Shown here: piece after piece, positions 7,907 to 17,000 of the stretch | How the letters are laid out: each line of letters begins with the position of its first letter | How positions within the stretch are numbered: position 1 is the first letter of the stretch | Assembly (NCBI RefSeq): GCF_015752315.1 | Contig: NZ_JADOVJ010000001.1 | Location: forward strand, 372,001-436,000 | Direction of reading: 5' to 3' | From: Nocardioides luteus | GTDB taxonomy: Bacteria; Actinomycetota; Actinomycetes; Propionibacteriales; Nocardioidaceae | Length of the DNA: 64,000 nt | The notes under the pieces: generated by a model | Database searches by the model: none | The model's input: the letters and a program-made list of their open reading frames with translations, nothing else | Told to the model about the DNA's origin: nothing | Made by a program: the position numbers and the translations under genes

Positions 7907-8005
7907 CAAGTTGTCAAGCAGTGCACTAGCCTTCGCGCCAGGGAGACCACGACACTGCGTGCACCTGAGGCGGTCTCGTGGATGAGGGAATGAAGGTCAG
8001 GTCTT

Positions 8006-9325
8006 GTGTCAAACACCATTTCGGCAGGGCTGTCCCTGCTAGACGACTTCAGCTGGTTCGAGTTCTGGTCGGTGCCGATCTTCACCGCCGTGATCGGCTG
8101 GCTGATCAACTGGTCGGGTCTGTGGATGCTCTTCTCACCGATCCACTTCCACGGGATCACCGTGCCCGGGCTCAAGCAGATCGCCGGCTCGCTGCCGCGC
8201 AAGATCCAGGAGATCCCGGGCGTCCTGCGCGGCGGGATCGGCTGGCAGGGGATCGTGCCCGCGCGGGCCGCGAAGATGGGCTCCATCGCGGTCGACCGGG
8301 CGCTGTCCCAGATGGCGACCGCACGCGACTTCTACGAGCAGCTCGAGCCCGACAAGATCGCCGCCCACATCGTCGACGTCTTCCGTCCCGAGATCCCGTT
8401 GCTCGTCGACGAGATCATGTGGCGCGAGCATCCCCGGTTCTGGCGTGATCTGCCGCGGCCGCTGCGTACGGTCGTCATCCAGCGGGTCCAGGACCGCCTG
8501 CCCGCGGTCGTCCGTGACGTGACCGTCGAGATCGGCAACCACATCGACCAGATCTTCGACCCGAAGATCATGGTGATCGAGAACTTCGAGAAGGACCCCT
8601 CGATCATCGTGCGGATCTTCAAGGACTTCGGTGCCCGTGAGCTGCGGATGATGGTCGTCTTCGGCGCGGTCTTCGGGTTCCTGCTCGGCATCCCGGTCGC
8701 CGTCGTCGACCAGGCCTTCCACATCTGGTGGCTGCTGCCGATCCTCGGTGTGCTGGTCGGCTGGACGACCAACCTGCTCGGCATGCTGCTCATCTTCGAG
8801 CCGGCCGAGCCCAGGCGGATCGGTCCGTTCAAGATCCAGGCGCTCTTCGCCCGGCGGCAGTGGCAGGCCTCCGACGTCTACGGCAAGCACATCGCCCAGG
8901 ACGTGATCACGCTCGAGCACATCGGCGAGCACCTCCTCAACGGCCCCTCCGGCGACCGCACCCGGCAGATGCTCGCCGCGGCCCTCGAGCCCGCCGTCGA
9001 CGCCGCGGTCGGTCCGGCCTACGGTGCGGTCCGGGTGGCCGTCGGGACCAGGAGGTTCGACGCGATCCGGTCATCGGTCGCCGAGCAGGCCGTCGAATAC
9101 ACCCTCACCCCGCTGCGCGACGCCGCCTTCAGCCAGCAGCAGTCCTGCAACATCCGCCGGCTGATCGCCGACCGATGCCGTGCCCTACCTCCGAGGACCT
9201 TCGTTGAGATGATGAGAGCTGCGATCAAGGAGGACGAGTGGCTGCTCTACGCCCACGGGGCGATCATGGGCCTGGCGGGCGGGTTCCTGCACGTGGCGGT
9301 CTTCGAATGGTGGAACGTGCTGTGA
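8006..9325 (+). CDS. DUF445-like membrane protein, module copy 1
   Basis: The 439-residue protein appears to contain two DUF445-type halves. The first has VIGWLINWSGLWMLF and GWQGIVPARAAKM near residues 27-90; the second has GWTTNLLGMLLIFEP and FARRQWQASD near 250-290. Two further helices (VVFGAVFGFLLGIPVAV and IWWLLPILGVLVG) and a C-terminal hydrophobic segment (LLYAHGAIMGLAGGFLHVAV) bring the total to about five or six. The start GTG follows AAGGTCAGG. It overlaps the downstream Abi-alpha-like gene (GTGA) and has a close paralogue at 10422-11744. The cellular role of DUF445 proteins is not settled. Confidence 0.72.
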   Translation: MSNTISAGLSLLDDFSWFEFWSVPIFTAVIGWLINWSGLWMLFSPIHFHGITVPGLKQIAGSLPRKIQEIPGVLRGGIGWQGIVPARAAKMGSIAVDRALSQMATARDFYEQLEPDKIAAHIVDVFRPEIPLLVDEIMWREHPRFWRDLPRPLRTVVIQRVQDRLPAVVRDVTVEIGNHIDQIFDPKIMVIENFEKDPSIIVRIFKDFGARELRMMVVFGAVFGFLLGIPVAVVDQAFHIWWLLPILGVLVGWTTNLLGMLLIFEPAEPRRIGPFKIQALFARRQWQASDVYGKHIAQDVITLEHIGEHLLNGPSGDRTRQMLAAALEPAVDAAVGPAYGAVRVAVGTRRFDAIRSSVAEQAVEYTLTPLRDAAFSQQQSCNIRRLIADRCRALPPRTFVEMMRAAIKEDEWLLYAHGAIMGLAGGFLHVAVFEWWNVL

Positions 9326-10326
9326 GCGCCCTCCACATCAACACCGAGCCCGGGGCCCGCCGGCCCGAGACGTACGCCGCGCCGACCGAGGAGCTCGTCG
9401 AGGGCCGTGAGGGGATGCACCGGATGCCCACACCGGCGCCCGGCGGCGGTCTCGTCGACGGCGCGATCGACGTGCTCCCGGGCCTGCTCAGGATCTCCGC
9501 GGTCACCGTGGCCCACACCGCGGGCTGGGGGCTGAGGACGTACGCACGTGGGGTCGGGCGGGTCGCCAAGGCGGTCGTCGACCCCAACGAGGCGGTGCGG
9601 CTCACCGAGGACGTGGCGACCAACGCCCGTCAGGTGACCGGCTTCGCGAAGCGGGTCGCGACGGGCAACCCGATCACCGGCCTGCTGGAGCGCTATGCGC
9701 TGCCGGCCGCCGAGACGGCGAGGGCGGCGATGGAAGGTCGCGCCGCTCGGGTCAACGGGGTCGAGCCGGGCACGAGTCCCGACCACCTGCGGCGTACGGG
9801 GGAGGAGCTGCTGCGCCGCTCGCGCGACGTGTGGGACGAGAACGAGCGCCATCCGGCCTTCGTCAGCATCCTCGACGAGCTGGCTCCCGACGAGGCCCGG
9901 ATCCTGGTGCTCATGCTCAAGGACGGTCCGCAGCCGGCGGTCGACGTGGTCGAGGGCGGCCTGGTCGGCCACCTGCGCGGGTCGCGGATGATCGCCCGTG
10001 GCCTGACCATGATCGGCGCGCAGGCCAGCGTGCGCTACCCGTCGCTGGTGCCGCAGTACCTGAACAACCTGACCCGGCTGGGTCTGGTGTGGCAGTCCGA
10101 GGAGCCGGTCAGCGAGCTCATCCGCTATCAGGTGGTCGAGGCGCAGCCCGACGTGCTCGAGGCCATCCATGCCAAGGGCGGCGCCCGGATCAAGCGACGC
10201 TCGATCCACCTGACCCCGTTCGGGCAGGACTTCGCCCGGGCCTGCTTCGCCGATGCCGAGGATCTCGACCGGCTGCCGAGCCACGAGATCCCGCCGGGTG
10301 CGGCCACGGAGGCCTCAACCGACTAG
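9322..10326 (+). CDS. DUF4393/Abi-alpha-like protein, module copy 1
   Basis: The 334-residue soluble-looking protein has an N-terminal amphipathic region (TVAHTAGWGLRTYARGVGRV). Its C-terminal half resembles DUF4393 (Abi-alpha): HPAFVSILDELAPDEARILVLM, then YPSLVPQYLNNLTRLGLV, and near the end HLTPFGQDFARACF. In the family these correspond to a P-x-F-x-x-IL-x-x-LSP-DA-x-IL core and an LTxFG motif. I chose the GTG overlapping the upstream stop by analogy with the paralogue at 11741; an ATG at 9307 is the alternative. The coupling suggests it acts together with the membrane partner. Abi-alpha proteins are suspected phage-exclusion factors, but a role here is unproven. Confidence 0.7.
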   Translation: MSALHINTEPGARRPETYAAPTEELVEGREGMHRMPTPAPGGGLVDGAIDVLPGLLRISAVTVAHTAGWGLRTYARGVGRVAKAVVDPNEAVRLTEDVATNARQVTGFAKRVATGNPITGLLERYALPAAETARAAMEGRAARVNGVEPGTSPDHLRRTGEELLRRSRDVWDENERHPAFVSILDELAPDEARILVLMLKDGPQPAVDVVEGGLVGHLRGSRMIARGLTMIGAQASVRYPSLVPQYLNNLTRLGLVWQSEEPVSELIRYQVVEAQPDVLEAIHAKGGARIKRRSIHLTPFGQDFARACFADAEDLDRLPSHEIPPGAATEASTD

Positions 10327-10421
10327 CCCAACCCGAATGGCAGACGCTTCGGGGTGTTTGCGTTCGCGTGTGGGTAGGGTACGCATACTGACGGTCTGGA
10401 ACTCTGGCGGAAGGAGCTCGG

Positions 10422-11744
10422 ATGTCGCCGGAGTGGCAGGACTCGCTGGTCAGCTGGTTCGACGACTGGGCTGCCCACGTCCACTGGCTCTCGCTGATCA
10501 CCATCCCGATCTTCACCGGAGTGATCGGCTGGCTGATCAACTGGTCGGGCCTCTACATGCTCTTCGCCCCGCTCGCCTTCAAGGGGTTCCAGGTGCCCGG
10601 GCTGCGCGAGCTGACCAGGGTGCTGCCGCACAAGCTCCAGGAGGTCCCCGGCTTCGCCCAGGGTGGGCTCGGCTGGCAGGGCATCATCCCCGCGCGAGCC
10701 GCGAAGATGGGCTCGATCGCGGTCGACAAGGCGATCGCCAAGCTCGGCACCCCCAGTGACTTCTACCAGCAGCTCGGCCCCTCCGAGATCGCCACGCACA
10801 TCGTGGAGACCTTCCGGCCGGAGGTGCCCGAGCTGGTCGAGCAGATCATGATGCGCGAGCACCCCCGGCTCTGGCGGGACCTGCCGCGGGCGGTCAAGGA
10901 CGCGATCGTGGTCCGGGTCCAGGCGCAGCTCCCCTCGATCGTGCACAAGGTCACCGACGACATCGGCGTGCACATCGACCAGCTGCTCGACCCGAAGCTG
11001 ATGGTCATCGACCACTTCCGCAAGAACCCCGCCCTCGTGGTCAGGATCTTCCGCGACTTCGGGCAGCGCGAGCTCAACCTGATGGTCGCCTTCGGGTTCA
11101 TCTTCGGGTTCCTGCTCGGCATCCCGGTGGCGCTGATCGACCAGACCTTCCACCTGTGGTGGCTGCTCCCGGTGCTCGGCGTGGTCGTCGGCTGGGTGAC
11201 CAACCTGCTCGGCATGTGGCTGATCTTCGAGCCCGCCGAGCCGCGGCGCATCCTCGGCATCAAGGTGCAGGGCCTCTTCCCGCGCCGCCAGGCGCAGGCC
11301 GCGGAGGTCTACGCCGACATCATCGCCACCGACGTGATCACGCTCGAGCGCATCGGCGACTTCCTGCTCGACGGCCCCCGTGGCGACGCCACCCGCAAGC
11401 TGCTGATCAACGCGCTGATGCCCGCGGTGGACAGGGCGGCCGGGCCCTACCGGGGTGCGGTGCGGATCGCACTGGGGTCGGAGCGGTTCGACCGGATCAG
11501 CACCTCGGTCGCCAACGAGGCGGCCGATCGTACGCTGGTGCCGTTCCGTGATCCCGGCTTCAGCCGTCACCAGGCGGAGAAGATCCGCGACCTGGTCGCG
11601 CGGCGCACGAAGGAGCTTCCGCCGGGCGACTTCGTGGACATGATGAGGTCAGCGATCAAGGAGGACGAATGGATGCTCTACGCCCATGGCGCGATCATGG
11701 GGCTCGCGGGCGGCTTCCTTCACCTTCTAATCTTTCCGACATGA
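10422..11744 (+). CDS. DUF445-like membrane protein, module copy 2
   Basis: The 440-residue paralogue of 8006-9325 is alignable over its whole length. It shares VIGWLINWSGLYMLFAP, GWQGIIPARAAKMGSIAVD, VTNLLGMWLIFEPAEPRRI and the C-terminal LLYAHGAIMGLAGGFLH. By eye the identity is well above half. The ATG start has GGAAGGAG 5 nt upstream. The end overlaps the next Abi-alpha-like gene by ATGA, repeating the arrangement of copy 1. A 95-bp spacer with its own probable promoter separates the two modules, so they may be expressed independently. Confidence 0.73.
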   Translation: MSPEWQDSLVSWFDDWAAHVHWLSLITIPIFTGVIGWLINWSGLYMLFAPLAFKGFQVPGLRELTRVLPHKLQEVPGFAQGGLGWQGIIPARAAKMGSIAVDKAIAKLGTPSDFYQQLGPSEIATHIVETFRPEVPELVEQIMMREHPRLWRDLPRAVKDAIVVRVQAQLPSIVHKVTDDIGVHIDQLLDPKLMVIDHFRKNPALVVRIFRDFGQRELNLMVAFGFIFGFLLGIPVALIDQTFHLWWLLPVLGVVVGWVTNLLGMWLIFEPAEPRRILGIKVQGLFPRRQAQAAEVYADIIATDVITLERIGDFLLDGPRGDATRKLLINALMPAVDRAAGPYRGAVRIALGSERFDRISTSVANEAADRTLVPFRDPGFSRHQAEKIRDLVARRTKELPPGDFVDMMRSAIKEDEWMLYAHGAIMGLAGGFLHLLIFPT

Positions 11745-12634
11745 GCCTCCTGGGCAAGGTCCTTCCGACCGCCTCCGCCGTGGCCGGCACCGCTCCCGGT
11801 CTGGCCAGGGTGGCGGCGGGTGCTGCCTGGCACACCGCCGGATGGGGGCTGCGCACCTCCGGCCGCGCCGGCGTCCGGGTGGCCCGGGCGGTGATCGACC
11901 AGGACGTACGCGACGGGTTGGTGCGCGAGACGGCCGAGGCCGTGGGCATCGTCGCCGGCACCGCTGCGCGGATCATCCTGCCCGGCACCAAGCCGGTGAT
12001 CGAGCTCTCCGAGTCCGACTACGAGGCCGCCGGCAAGGACGTCGTGCTCGCGCGGACGCGCGAGGCCGAGGCGTCCCAGGACTCCCTACCGGTGCTGCGC
12101 CGCCGCGGTGCCGAGCTGCTCGACCGCTCCCGCGACGTCTGGGCCGACGAACAGGGGCATCCTGCGTACGCCCGGATCCTCGACGAGCTCGCGCCCGACG
12201 AGGCGCGGATGCTGCTCTACCTGCTGCAGGCGGGCCCACAGCCCTCGGTCGACGTACGCACCGGCGGACCGGCCGGTCTCGTCGGCAGCACCATGATCGC
12301 GCCGGGGCTCAACATGATCGCCGGCCGCAGCGGGGTGCGCTATCCCGAGCGGGTCCCGGCCTACCTCAACAACCTGTTCCGGCTCGGGCTGGTGTGGTTC
12401 TCCAAGGAGCCGTTGTCGGACCCGCTCGAATACCAGGTCCTCGAGGCCCAGCCCGACGTGCTGGAGGCGCTGCACTCGGTGAAGTTCGCCAAGATCGTGC
12501 GCCGCTCGGTGCACCTCACGCCGTTCGGTGAGGCCTTCGGGCGCACCACCCTCGTCGACGAGGGCTCGGCTGAGTCGGCCTTCCCGGAGCATCAGGCTCC
12601 GGTCACCGGCGGGGCGGACCTGCCCAAGGCCTGA
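11741..12634 (+). CDS. DUF4393/Abi-alpha-like protein, module copy 2
   Basis: The 297-residue paralogue of 9322-10326 shares WHTAGWGLRTSGRAGVRVARA near the N-terminus, then HPAYARILDELAPDEARMLLYL, YPERVPAYLNNLFRLGLVWF and HLTPFGEAFGRTTL. It lacks about 25 N-terminal residues present in copy 1. The ATG overlaps the stop of the DUF445-like gene by 4 bp. Its 3' end overlaps the convergent MNIO gene by 43 bp. As with copy 1, the DUF4393 resemblance rests on recognisable motifs and should be confirmed by profile search. Confidence 0.7.
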   Translation: MSLLGKVLPTASAVAGTAPGLARVAAGAAWHTAGWGLRTSGRAGVRVARAVIDQDVRDGLVRETAEAVGIVAGTAARIILPGTKPVIELSESDYEAAGKDVVLARTREAEASQDSLPVLRRRGAELLDRSRDVWADEQGHPAYARILDELAPDEARMLLYLLQAGPQPSVDVRTGGPAGLVGSTMIAPGLNMIAGRSGVRYPERVPAYLNNLFRLGLVWFSKEPLSDPLEYQVLEAQPDVLEALHSVKFAKIVRRSVHLTPFGEAFGRTTLVDEGSAESAFPEHQAPVTGGADLPKA

Positions 12635-13473
12635 GGGCCGCGAACCGCCTCGGTCAGCCTGATGAACTCCGGGTCGACCGTCTGCGGTGACACGTCGGTG
12701 TCGCGTTCGAGCATGATGCCGGGAAGCGGACGCCCGGCGTAGGCCTCCACCACGGTCGCGAGCAGGGACAGCACCGGTGGTGGCATCGGATGACCGTGGG
12801 TGTCGAGGTAGAGACCGTCGCGCTCGGTGCCGCCGGCGACGTGCATGTAGGCGACCGCGTCGAGCGGGAAGCGGGCGAGGTCGGCGACCGGGTCGGAGCC
12901 GCGGGCGACCGCGGAGGCGTAGAGGTTGGCGACGTCGAGGACGAGGCGTACGCCGGTGCGCTCGACGAGCTCGGTGAGGAAGTCGGGCTCGTCGAGGGTG
13001 TCCTCGGGCCAGGTGAAGGTGGCCGCGATGTTCTCGACCGCGAGCGGCACGGGCAGCTGCTCCTGGGCGATCCGGACGTTGTCGACGAGCACGTCGAGCG
13101 AGTCCTTCGTACGCGGCGGCGGCAGCAGGTGGCCGGCCTCCAGGACGTCGCCGTGGAGCGGGTCGGGGGAGTCGCTCGCCCGCACGAACGCGACGTGCTC
13201 GGAGACGAAGGGGCTGTCCAGGACCTCCGCGAGCTCGGCCAGCCGGGTGAGCCGGTCCGCCGCGGGGCGGTCGGCCCCGGCCAGCCCGAGGGTGACGCCG
13301 TGGGCGACGACCGGGACGCCCAGGTCGGTGAGGGCCTGCGGGACCTGCGTCGGGGACATGTTCTCCGCAACCACCTCGGTGAACCCGAGACGTCCGGAGG
13401 CGGCGTACGTCTGGAGGAGGCCGGCGATCGCAGGACGCCAAGCCACGGCGACGCCGGAGACCGAGGGGTTCAC
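12592..13473 (-). CDS. DUF692 family multinuclear non-haem iron oxidase (MNIO)
   Basis: The 293-residue TIM-barrel protein starts in the family manner (VAVAWRPAIAGLL) and keeps the metal-binding residues: His58 (AHGV), Glu92-His93 (SEHVAF), Glu147-Asn148 (AVENIA), Asp180 and Asn183 (LDVANLY), His211 (YMHVAGG), Asp224/His226/His228 (DTHGHP) and Glu256 (MLERD). Known MNIOs modify cysteine- or Asp-containing peptides (MbnB, TglH, ChrH) together with a partner protein. Here the partner-like gene (18674-19108) and a Cys-rich peptide (18453-18686) lie 5 kb away. The GTG start has no ribosome site but has CACACT 7 nt upstream, a leaderless arrangement. Confidence 0.88.
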   Translation of the reverse strand: MNPSVSGVAVAWRPAIAGLLQTYAASGRLGFTEVVAENMSPTQVPQALTDLGVPVVAHGVTLGLAGADRPAADRLTRLAELAEVLDSPFVSEHVAFVRASDSPDPLHGDVLEAGHLLPPPRTKDSLDVLVDNVRIAQEQLPVPLAVENIAATFTWPEDTLDEPDFLTELVERTGVRLVLDVANLYASAVARGSDPVADLARFPLDAVAYMHVAGGTERDGLYLDTHGHPMPPPVLSLLATVVEAYAGRPLPGIMLERDTDVSPQTVDPEFIRLTEAVRGPQALGRSAPPVTGA

Positions 13474-13598
13474 AGGGTGAAGTGTGGCGGATCGGGCGCG
13501 GTCGGCGTGGGCCCTTCCGGTATTCTGGAACACCTGTTCCCCCATCGTTCAGCAACCCTCGCCGGTCCTGGCTCGAGGCCCGGGTAGGAGCCCCCATC

Positions 13599-15872
13599 TT
13601 GGCCCGCAAAGTCGTTCGTTCCCTTCCGTTCCATCGCATCGTGATGCGGTTCGCGGCTCTCATCGGCGTTGCCGCGGTGACGGGGCTGGTGGCCTCCGGG
13701 ATGGCGATCCCGTTCATCCATCTGACCGGTGTCGCGGCCAAGTCGGGCGCCGAGGTGATGGACGACCTGCCCCTCGACATCGACATGGGCGAGCTGTCGC
13801 AGACGACGCGGATCCTGGACGTGCACGGCAAGGTGATCACGACCCTCTACGACCAGAACCGGTCCTACAAGGCGCTCGACCAGATCTCGCCCAACATGCC
13901 GAAGGCGCTGCTCGCGATCGAGGACAGCCGCTTCTACGAGCACGGCGCGATGGACCTCAAGGGCACCCTGCGGGCGCTGCTGCGCAACTCGGCCTCGGAG
14001 TCGGGTGCGGTGCAGGGTGGCTCGTCGATCACCCAGCAGCTGGTCAAGACGACCCTCGTCTACGGGGCCGACTCCGACGAGGAGCGCGCGGCCGCGACCG
14101 AGAAGTCCACGGCCCGCAAGATCCGCGAGCTCCGCTACGCGATCTGGCTCGAGGAGAACCACGACAAGGACTGGATCCTCGAGCGCTATCTCAACGCGGC
14201 CTACTTCGGTGACTCCGCCTACGGGGTCCAGGCGGCCGCGAAGCACTACTTCGGCGTCGACGCCGCCGACCTGACCTGGGGGCAGGCCTCGATGCTGGCC
14301 GGGATGGTGAAGAACCCGACCGGCTACGACCCGACCGATTACCCCGACGCCACCCTGGCCCGGCGCAACCTGGTGCTCGAGCGGCTGGCCCAGGTCGGCG
14401 ACCTGCCGCGGGCCGACGCCGAGAAGCTCAAGGAGAGCGACCTCGGGCTCAACGTGCAGGACAGCCGCAACGGCTGCTTCGGCTCGTCGGCGGAGTTCTT
14501 CTGCGACTACGCGCTGCGGTGGCTGCTCGCCGACGAGTCACTGGGCGAGACCGAGGCCGAGCGCTGGCGGCTGCTGCAGACCGGCGGCCTGACCATCCGG
14601 ACGACCCTCGACTCGAGCTTCCAGAAGGCGGCGCAGAAGTCGGTGAGCCGTCATGTCTCGCCGACCGACGACGCGGTCGGTGCCCTGGCGATGGTCGAGC
14701 CCGGCACCGGCATGGTCAAGGCGCTCGCGCAGTCGAGGCCGATGGGCGAGAGCCGTCGCAAGGGCGAGTCCTATCTCAACTACCTGGTGCCGAAGGAGTA
14801 CGGCGACGCCAACGGCTTCCAGGCCGGCTCGACCTTCAAGGTCTTCGTCGGCGCCGCGGCGATCGAGAAGGGCTTCCCGCTCCGTCAGGAGATCAAGTCG
14901 CCGGAGAAGAAGACGTTCAACCAGGCGTCCTTCGCCAACTGTCCCGGCGAGGGCAACTTCAACCCCAACCCCTACCCGGTCGGCAACTCGACCACCTCGG
15001 GCAACAAGAACCTCTACACCGGCACCCGGGAGTCGGTGAACACCTTCTACGTACAGCTCGAGCAGTTCACCGGCGTCTGCGCTCCCTATGCGCTCGCGAA
15101 GAAGATGGGCGTCCATCTGACCGATCCCGCCCACGAGCGGGTGCCGTCGTTCACCCTCGGCCCGGTCGACGTCAGCCCGCTGGAGATGGCCGAGGCGTAC
15201 GCGACGTTCGGTGCCCGCGGCAAGCACTGCGACTCGCGGCCGGTGACCGCGATCCTCGGGCCCGACGGGAAGACGATGAAGGAGTACCCGGCCTCGTGCG
15301 AGCAGGTGATGCGCGCCGGGACGGCGGATGCCATGAACGACATCCTCCGCGGCGTACTGCAGCCGGGTGGGTTCGGGCAGAAGCTCGCGCTGAGCGTGCC
15401 GGCCGCCGGCAAGACCGGGACCACCAACAGCAACCGCGCGGTGTGGTTCAACGGCTACACGCCCAAGCTCGCGACCTCCTCGATGATCGCGGGCGCGAAC
15501 TACGAGGGCAACTGGGTCACCCTCAACGGCCAGCGCCTGCGCGGCGGCTACATCGCCTCGGCTTCAGGCTCCACCGTCGCCGGCCCGATGTGGGCCGACG
15601 CGATGCGAGCGATCGACGGCAAGCTCGGCTCCGCCAACTTCGTACGCCCCGGCGCCAGCGTCATCAACGGCAAGGGCATCAAGATCCCGAAGGTCGAGGG
15701 GCTCTCGATCGCCAAGGCCACCGCCCGGCTGAAGGCGGCCGGTTTCAAGCCGGTCGTCGGCAAGCGGGTGAAGTCGCGCTGGAAGGCCGGCACCGTCGTC
15801 GGGACGGTTCCCGGAAGCCGGGCGATCAAGGGTGCGACGGTCGAGATGCTCGTGTCGAAGTGGCGCGGGTAG
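13599..15872 (+). CDS. Bifunctional penicillin-binding protein (PonA-type) with PASTA tail
   Basis: The 757-residue class A PBP polymerises and cross-links peptidoglycan. One membrane helix (FAALIGVAAVTGLVASGMA) is followed by a GT51 glycosyltransferase domain with the catalytic Glu in AIEDSRFYEHG (residue 108) and GGSSITQQLVK. The transpeptidase domain has Ser411 in GSTFK, SVN and KTGTT (about 605). A C-terminal PASTA domain (IPKVEGLSIAKATARLKAAGF) ends the protein. I chose TTG 13599 because TAGGAG lies 9 nt upstream; longer in-frame starts run into the MNIO promoter. It is divergent from the MNIO gene. Confidence 0.92.
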   Translation: MARKVVRSLPFHRIVMRFAALIGVAAVTGLVASGMAIPFIHLTGVAAKSGAEVMDDLPLDIDMGELSQTTRILDVHGKVITTLYDQNRSYKALDQISPNMPKALLAIEDSRFYEHGAMDLKGTLRALLRNSASESGAVQGGSSITQQLVKTTLVYGADSDEERAAATEKSTARKIRELRYAIWLEENHDKDWILERYLNAAYFGDSAYGVQAAAKHYFGVDAADLTWGQASMLAGMVKNPTGYDPTDYPDATLARRNLVLERLAQVGDLPRADAEKLKESDLGLNVQDSRNGCFGSSAEFFCDYALRWLLADESLGETEAERWRLLQTGGLTIRTTLDSSFQKAAQKSVSRHVSPTDDAVGALAMVEPGTGMVKALAQSRPMGESRRKGESYLNYLVPKEYGDANGFQAGSTFKVFVGAAAIEKGFPLRQEIKSPEKKTFNQASFANCPGEGNFNPNPYPVGNSTTSGNKNLYTGTRESVNTFYVQLEQFTGVCAPYALAKKMGVHLTDPAHERVPSFTLGPVDVSPLEMAEAYATFGARGKHCDSRPVTAILGPDGKTMKEYPASCEQVMRAGTADAMNDILRGVLQPGGFGQKLALSVPAAGKTGTTNSNRAVWFNGYTPKLATSSMIAGANYEGNWVTLNGQRLRGGYIASASGSTVAGPMWADAMRAIDGKLGSANFVRPGASVINGKGIKIPKVEGLSIAKATARLKAAGFKPVVGKRVKSRWKAGTVVGTVPGSRAIKGATVEMLVSKWRG

Positions 15873-15957
15873 GAGTCGCGGGGCGGGCGGTTCGTCTGGG
15901 TATGCAGACCAGCCGTCACATCCCGTGTGGAACTCCGCGACGAAAGTGGGGGTTCGG

Positions 15958-16821
15958 CTACATACCTTGATGAACCGCCCGCCGCGCCTGAGCTGCCTCG
16001 ACGGCCTCGCGGAAGGCGCGGGCGACGTAGTCGGGGACGGGGAGGCCGCGGTCGCGGGCCCAGAGGAGCTCCTGCTCGACCCGGGCCACGTCGGCGGCCA
16101 GGTCGCGGCCCTCGTGGTCGACGCCCAGGGTCTCCATGACGTCGCCGAAGTCGGCCAGCTGGCTCACGTTGTTGACCCCGACCGGGGCGAAGGAGATTCG
16201 GCGCATGCGTCTGACCAGCCACTTCTGCCAGGCTGCGAGCGTGGCCCAGTGGGCGCGGGCGGAGAGCTGGTAGAAGGCGTAGTGGCCAGGCTCCTGGCGT
16301 TTGATCGGCCCGATGACGGTCTCGGCGACGGCCTGCTCGCCGGTCTCGACGACCCCGTCGTGGAGCAGGTTGTAGGCGATCACCGCGGAGCGCTCGGTGG
16401 CCATCCCGGTCAGGTAGTAGAGCATCCGACAGACGTCCTGGAACGGCTCCAGGTGAGCCAGCAGGCCGAGCACCTTCAGCTTCAGGCCGACATGGTCCAG
16501 ATCGGTGGTCGCCGGAGGCCGCCCGACGACCTGCTGGAGCCGGTCGAGGATCAGCCCGTGCTGGATCTCCTGCGGCTGCCACACCTCGGCGTAGAACCGC
16601 TTGTCGACCTCGGGCGGGTTGGGCAGCATCGTGGAGATCTCGAGTACGTTGCGGTCGACCTCGAGCTCGACCCGAGCCATGTAGTCGAGCACGTGGCCGA
16701 AGCGAGCGCCGAAGCCGGCCGGGTCGTTCACGGTGAAGTCGACGGAGTCCATCGGGATCGGCGGGTGCTCCTCGCCGAGGCGCGCCACATGGGCAACGAG
16801 GCGGTCGTTGTCGGTGAGCAT
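15958..16821 (-). CDS. Ferritin-like (diiron carboxylate) protein
   Basis: The 287-residue, mostly helical protein has paired E-x-x-H motifs expected of a diiron four-helix bundle. These are QPQEIQHGLI near residue 83 and KRQEPGHYAFY near residue 175, with further acidic residues in YMARVELEVDRNVLE and TERSAVIAYN. The pattern is close to acyl-ACP desaturase-like or ferritin-like hydroxylases, but I cannot assign a substrate. The start ATG has CAGGAG 10 nt upstream. A TTACAA / CACTAA promoter pair lies at about 16860-16895 on the minus strand. It is a single-gene unit between cell-wall genes. Confidence 0.65.
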   Translation of the reverse strand: MLTDNDRLVAHVARLGEEHPPIPMDSVDFTVNDPAGFGARFGHVLDYMARVELEVDRNVLEISTMLPNPPEVDKRFYAEVWQPQEIQHGLILDRLQQVVGRPPATTDLDHVGLKLKVLGLLAHLEPFQDVCRMLYYLTGMATERSAVIAYNLLHDGVVETGEQAVAETVIGPIKRQEPGHYAFYQLSARAHWATLAAWQKWLVRRMRRISFAPVGVNNVSQLADFGDVMETLGVDHEGRDLAADVARVEQELLWARDRGLPVPDYVARAFREAVEAAQARRAVHQGM

Positions 16822-17000
16822 CCGGGGCGGCTCCTGGTGGGGGAGTCAAGCGGCGCCTTTAGTGTGCCCGTCCGCAGCGGGGTTGTAACGCGATTTAACC
16901 CAACCGAAGGGTGTTCGCCTCGACACGTTCGCCGCGGCGGCTGCGGCGGTTCGACCGGCGGGGGAGGGGGTGTCGAAGCGAGCACGTTCTGGGCCGGGCC

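Noticed and set aside
8006..12634. Prophage or integrated element as the source of the Abi-alpha-like genes
   Set aside because: There is no integrase, attachment-site repeat, transposase or shift in base or codon composition; the genes lie in ordinary chromosomal sequence.
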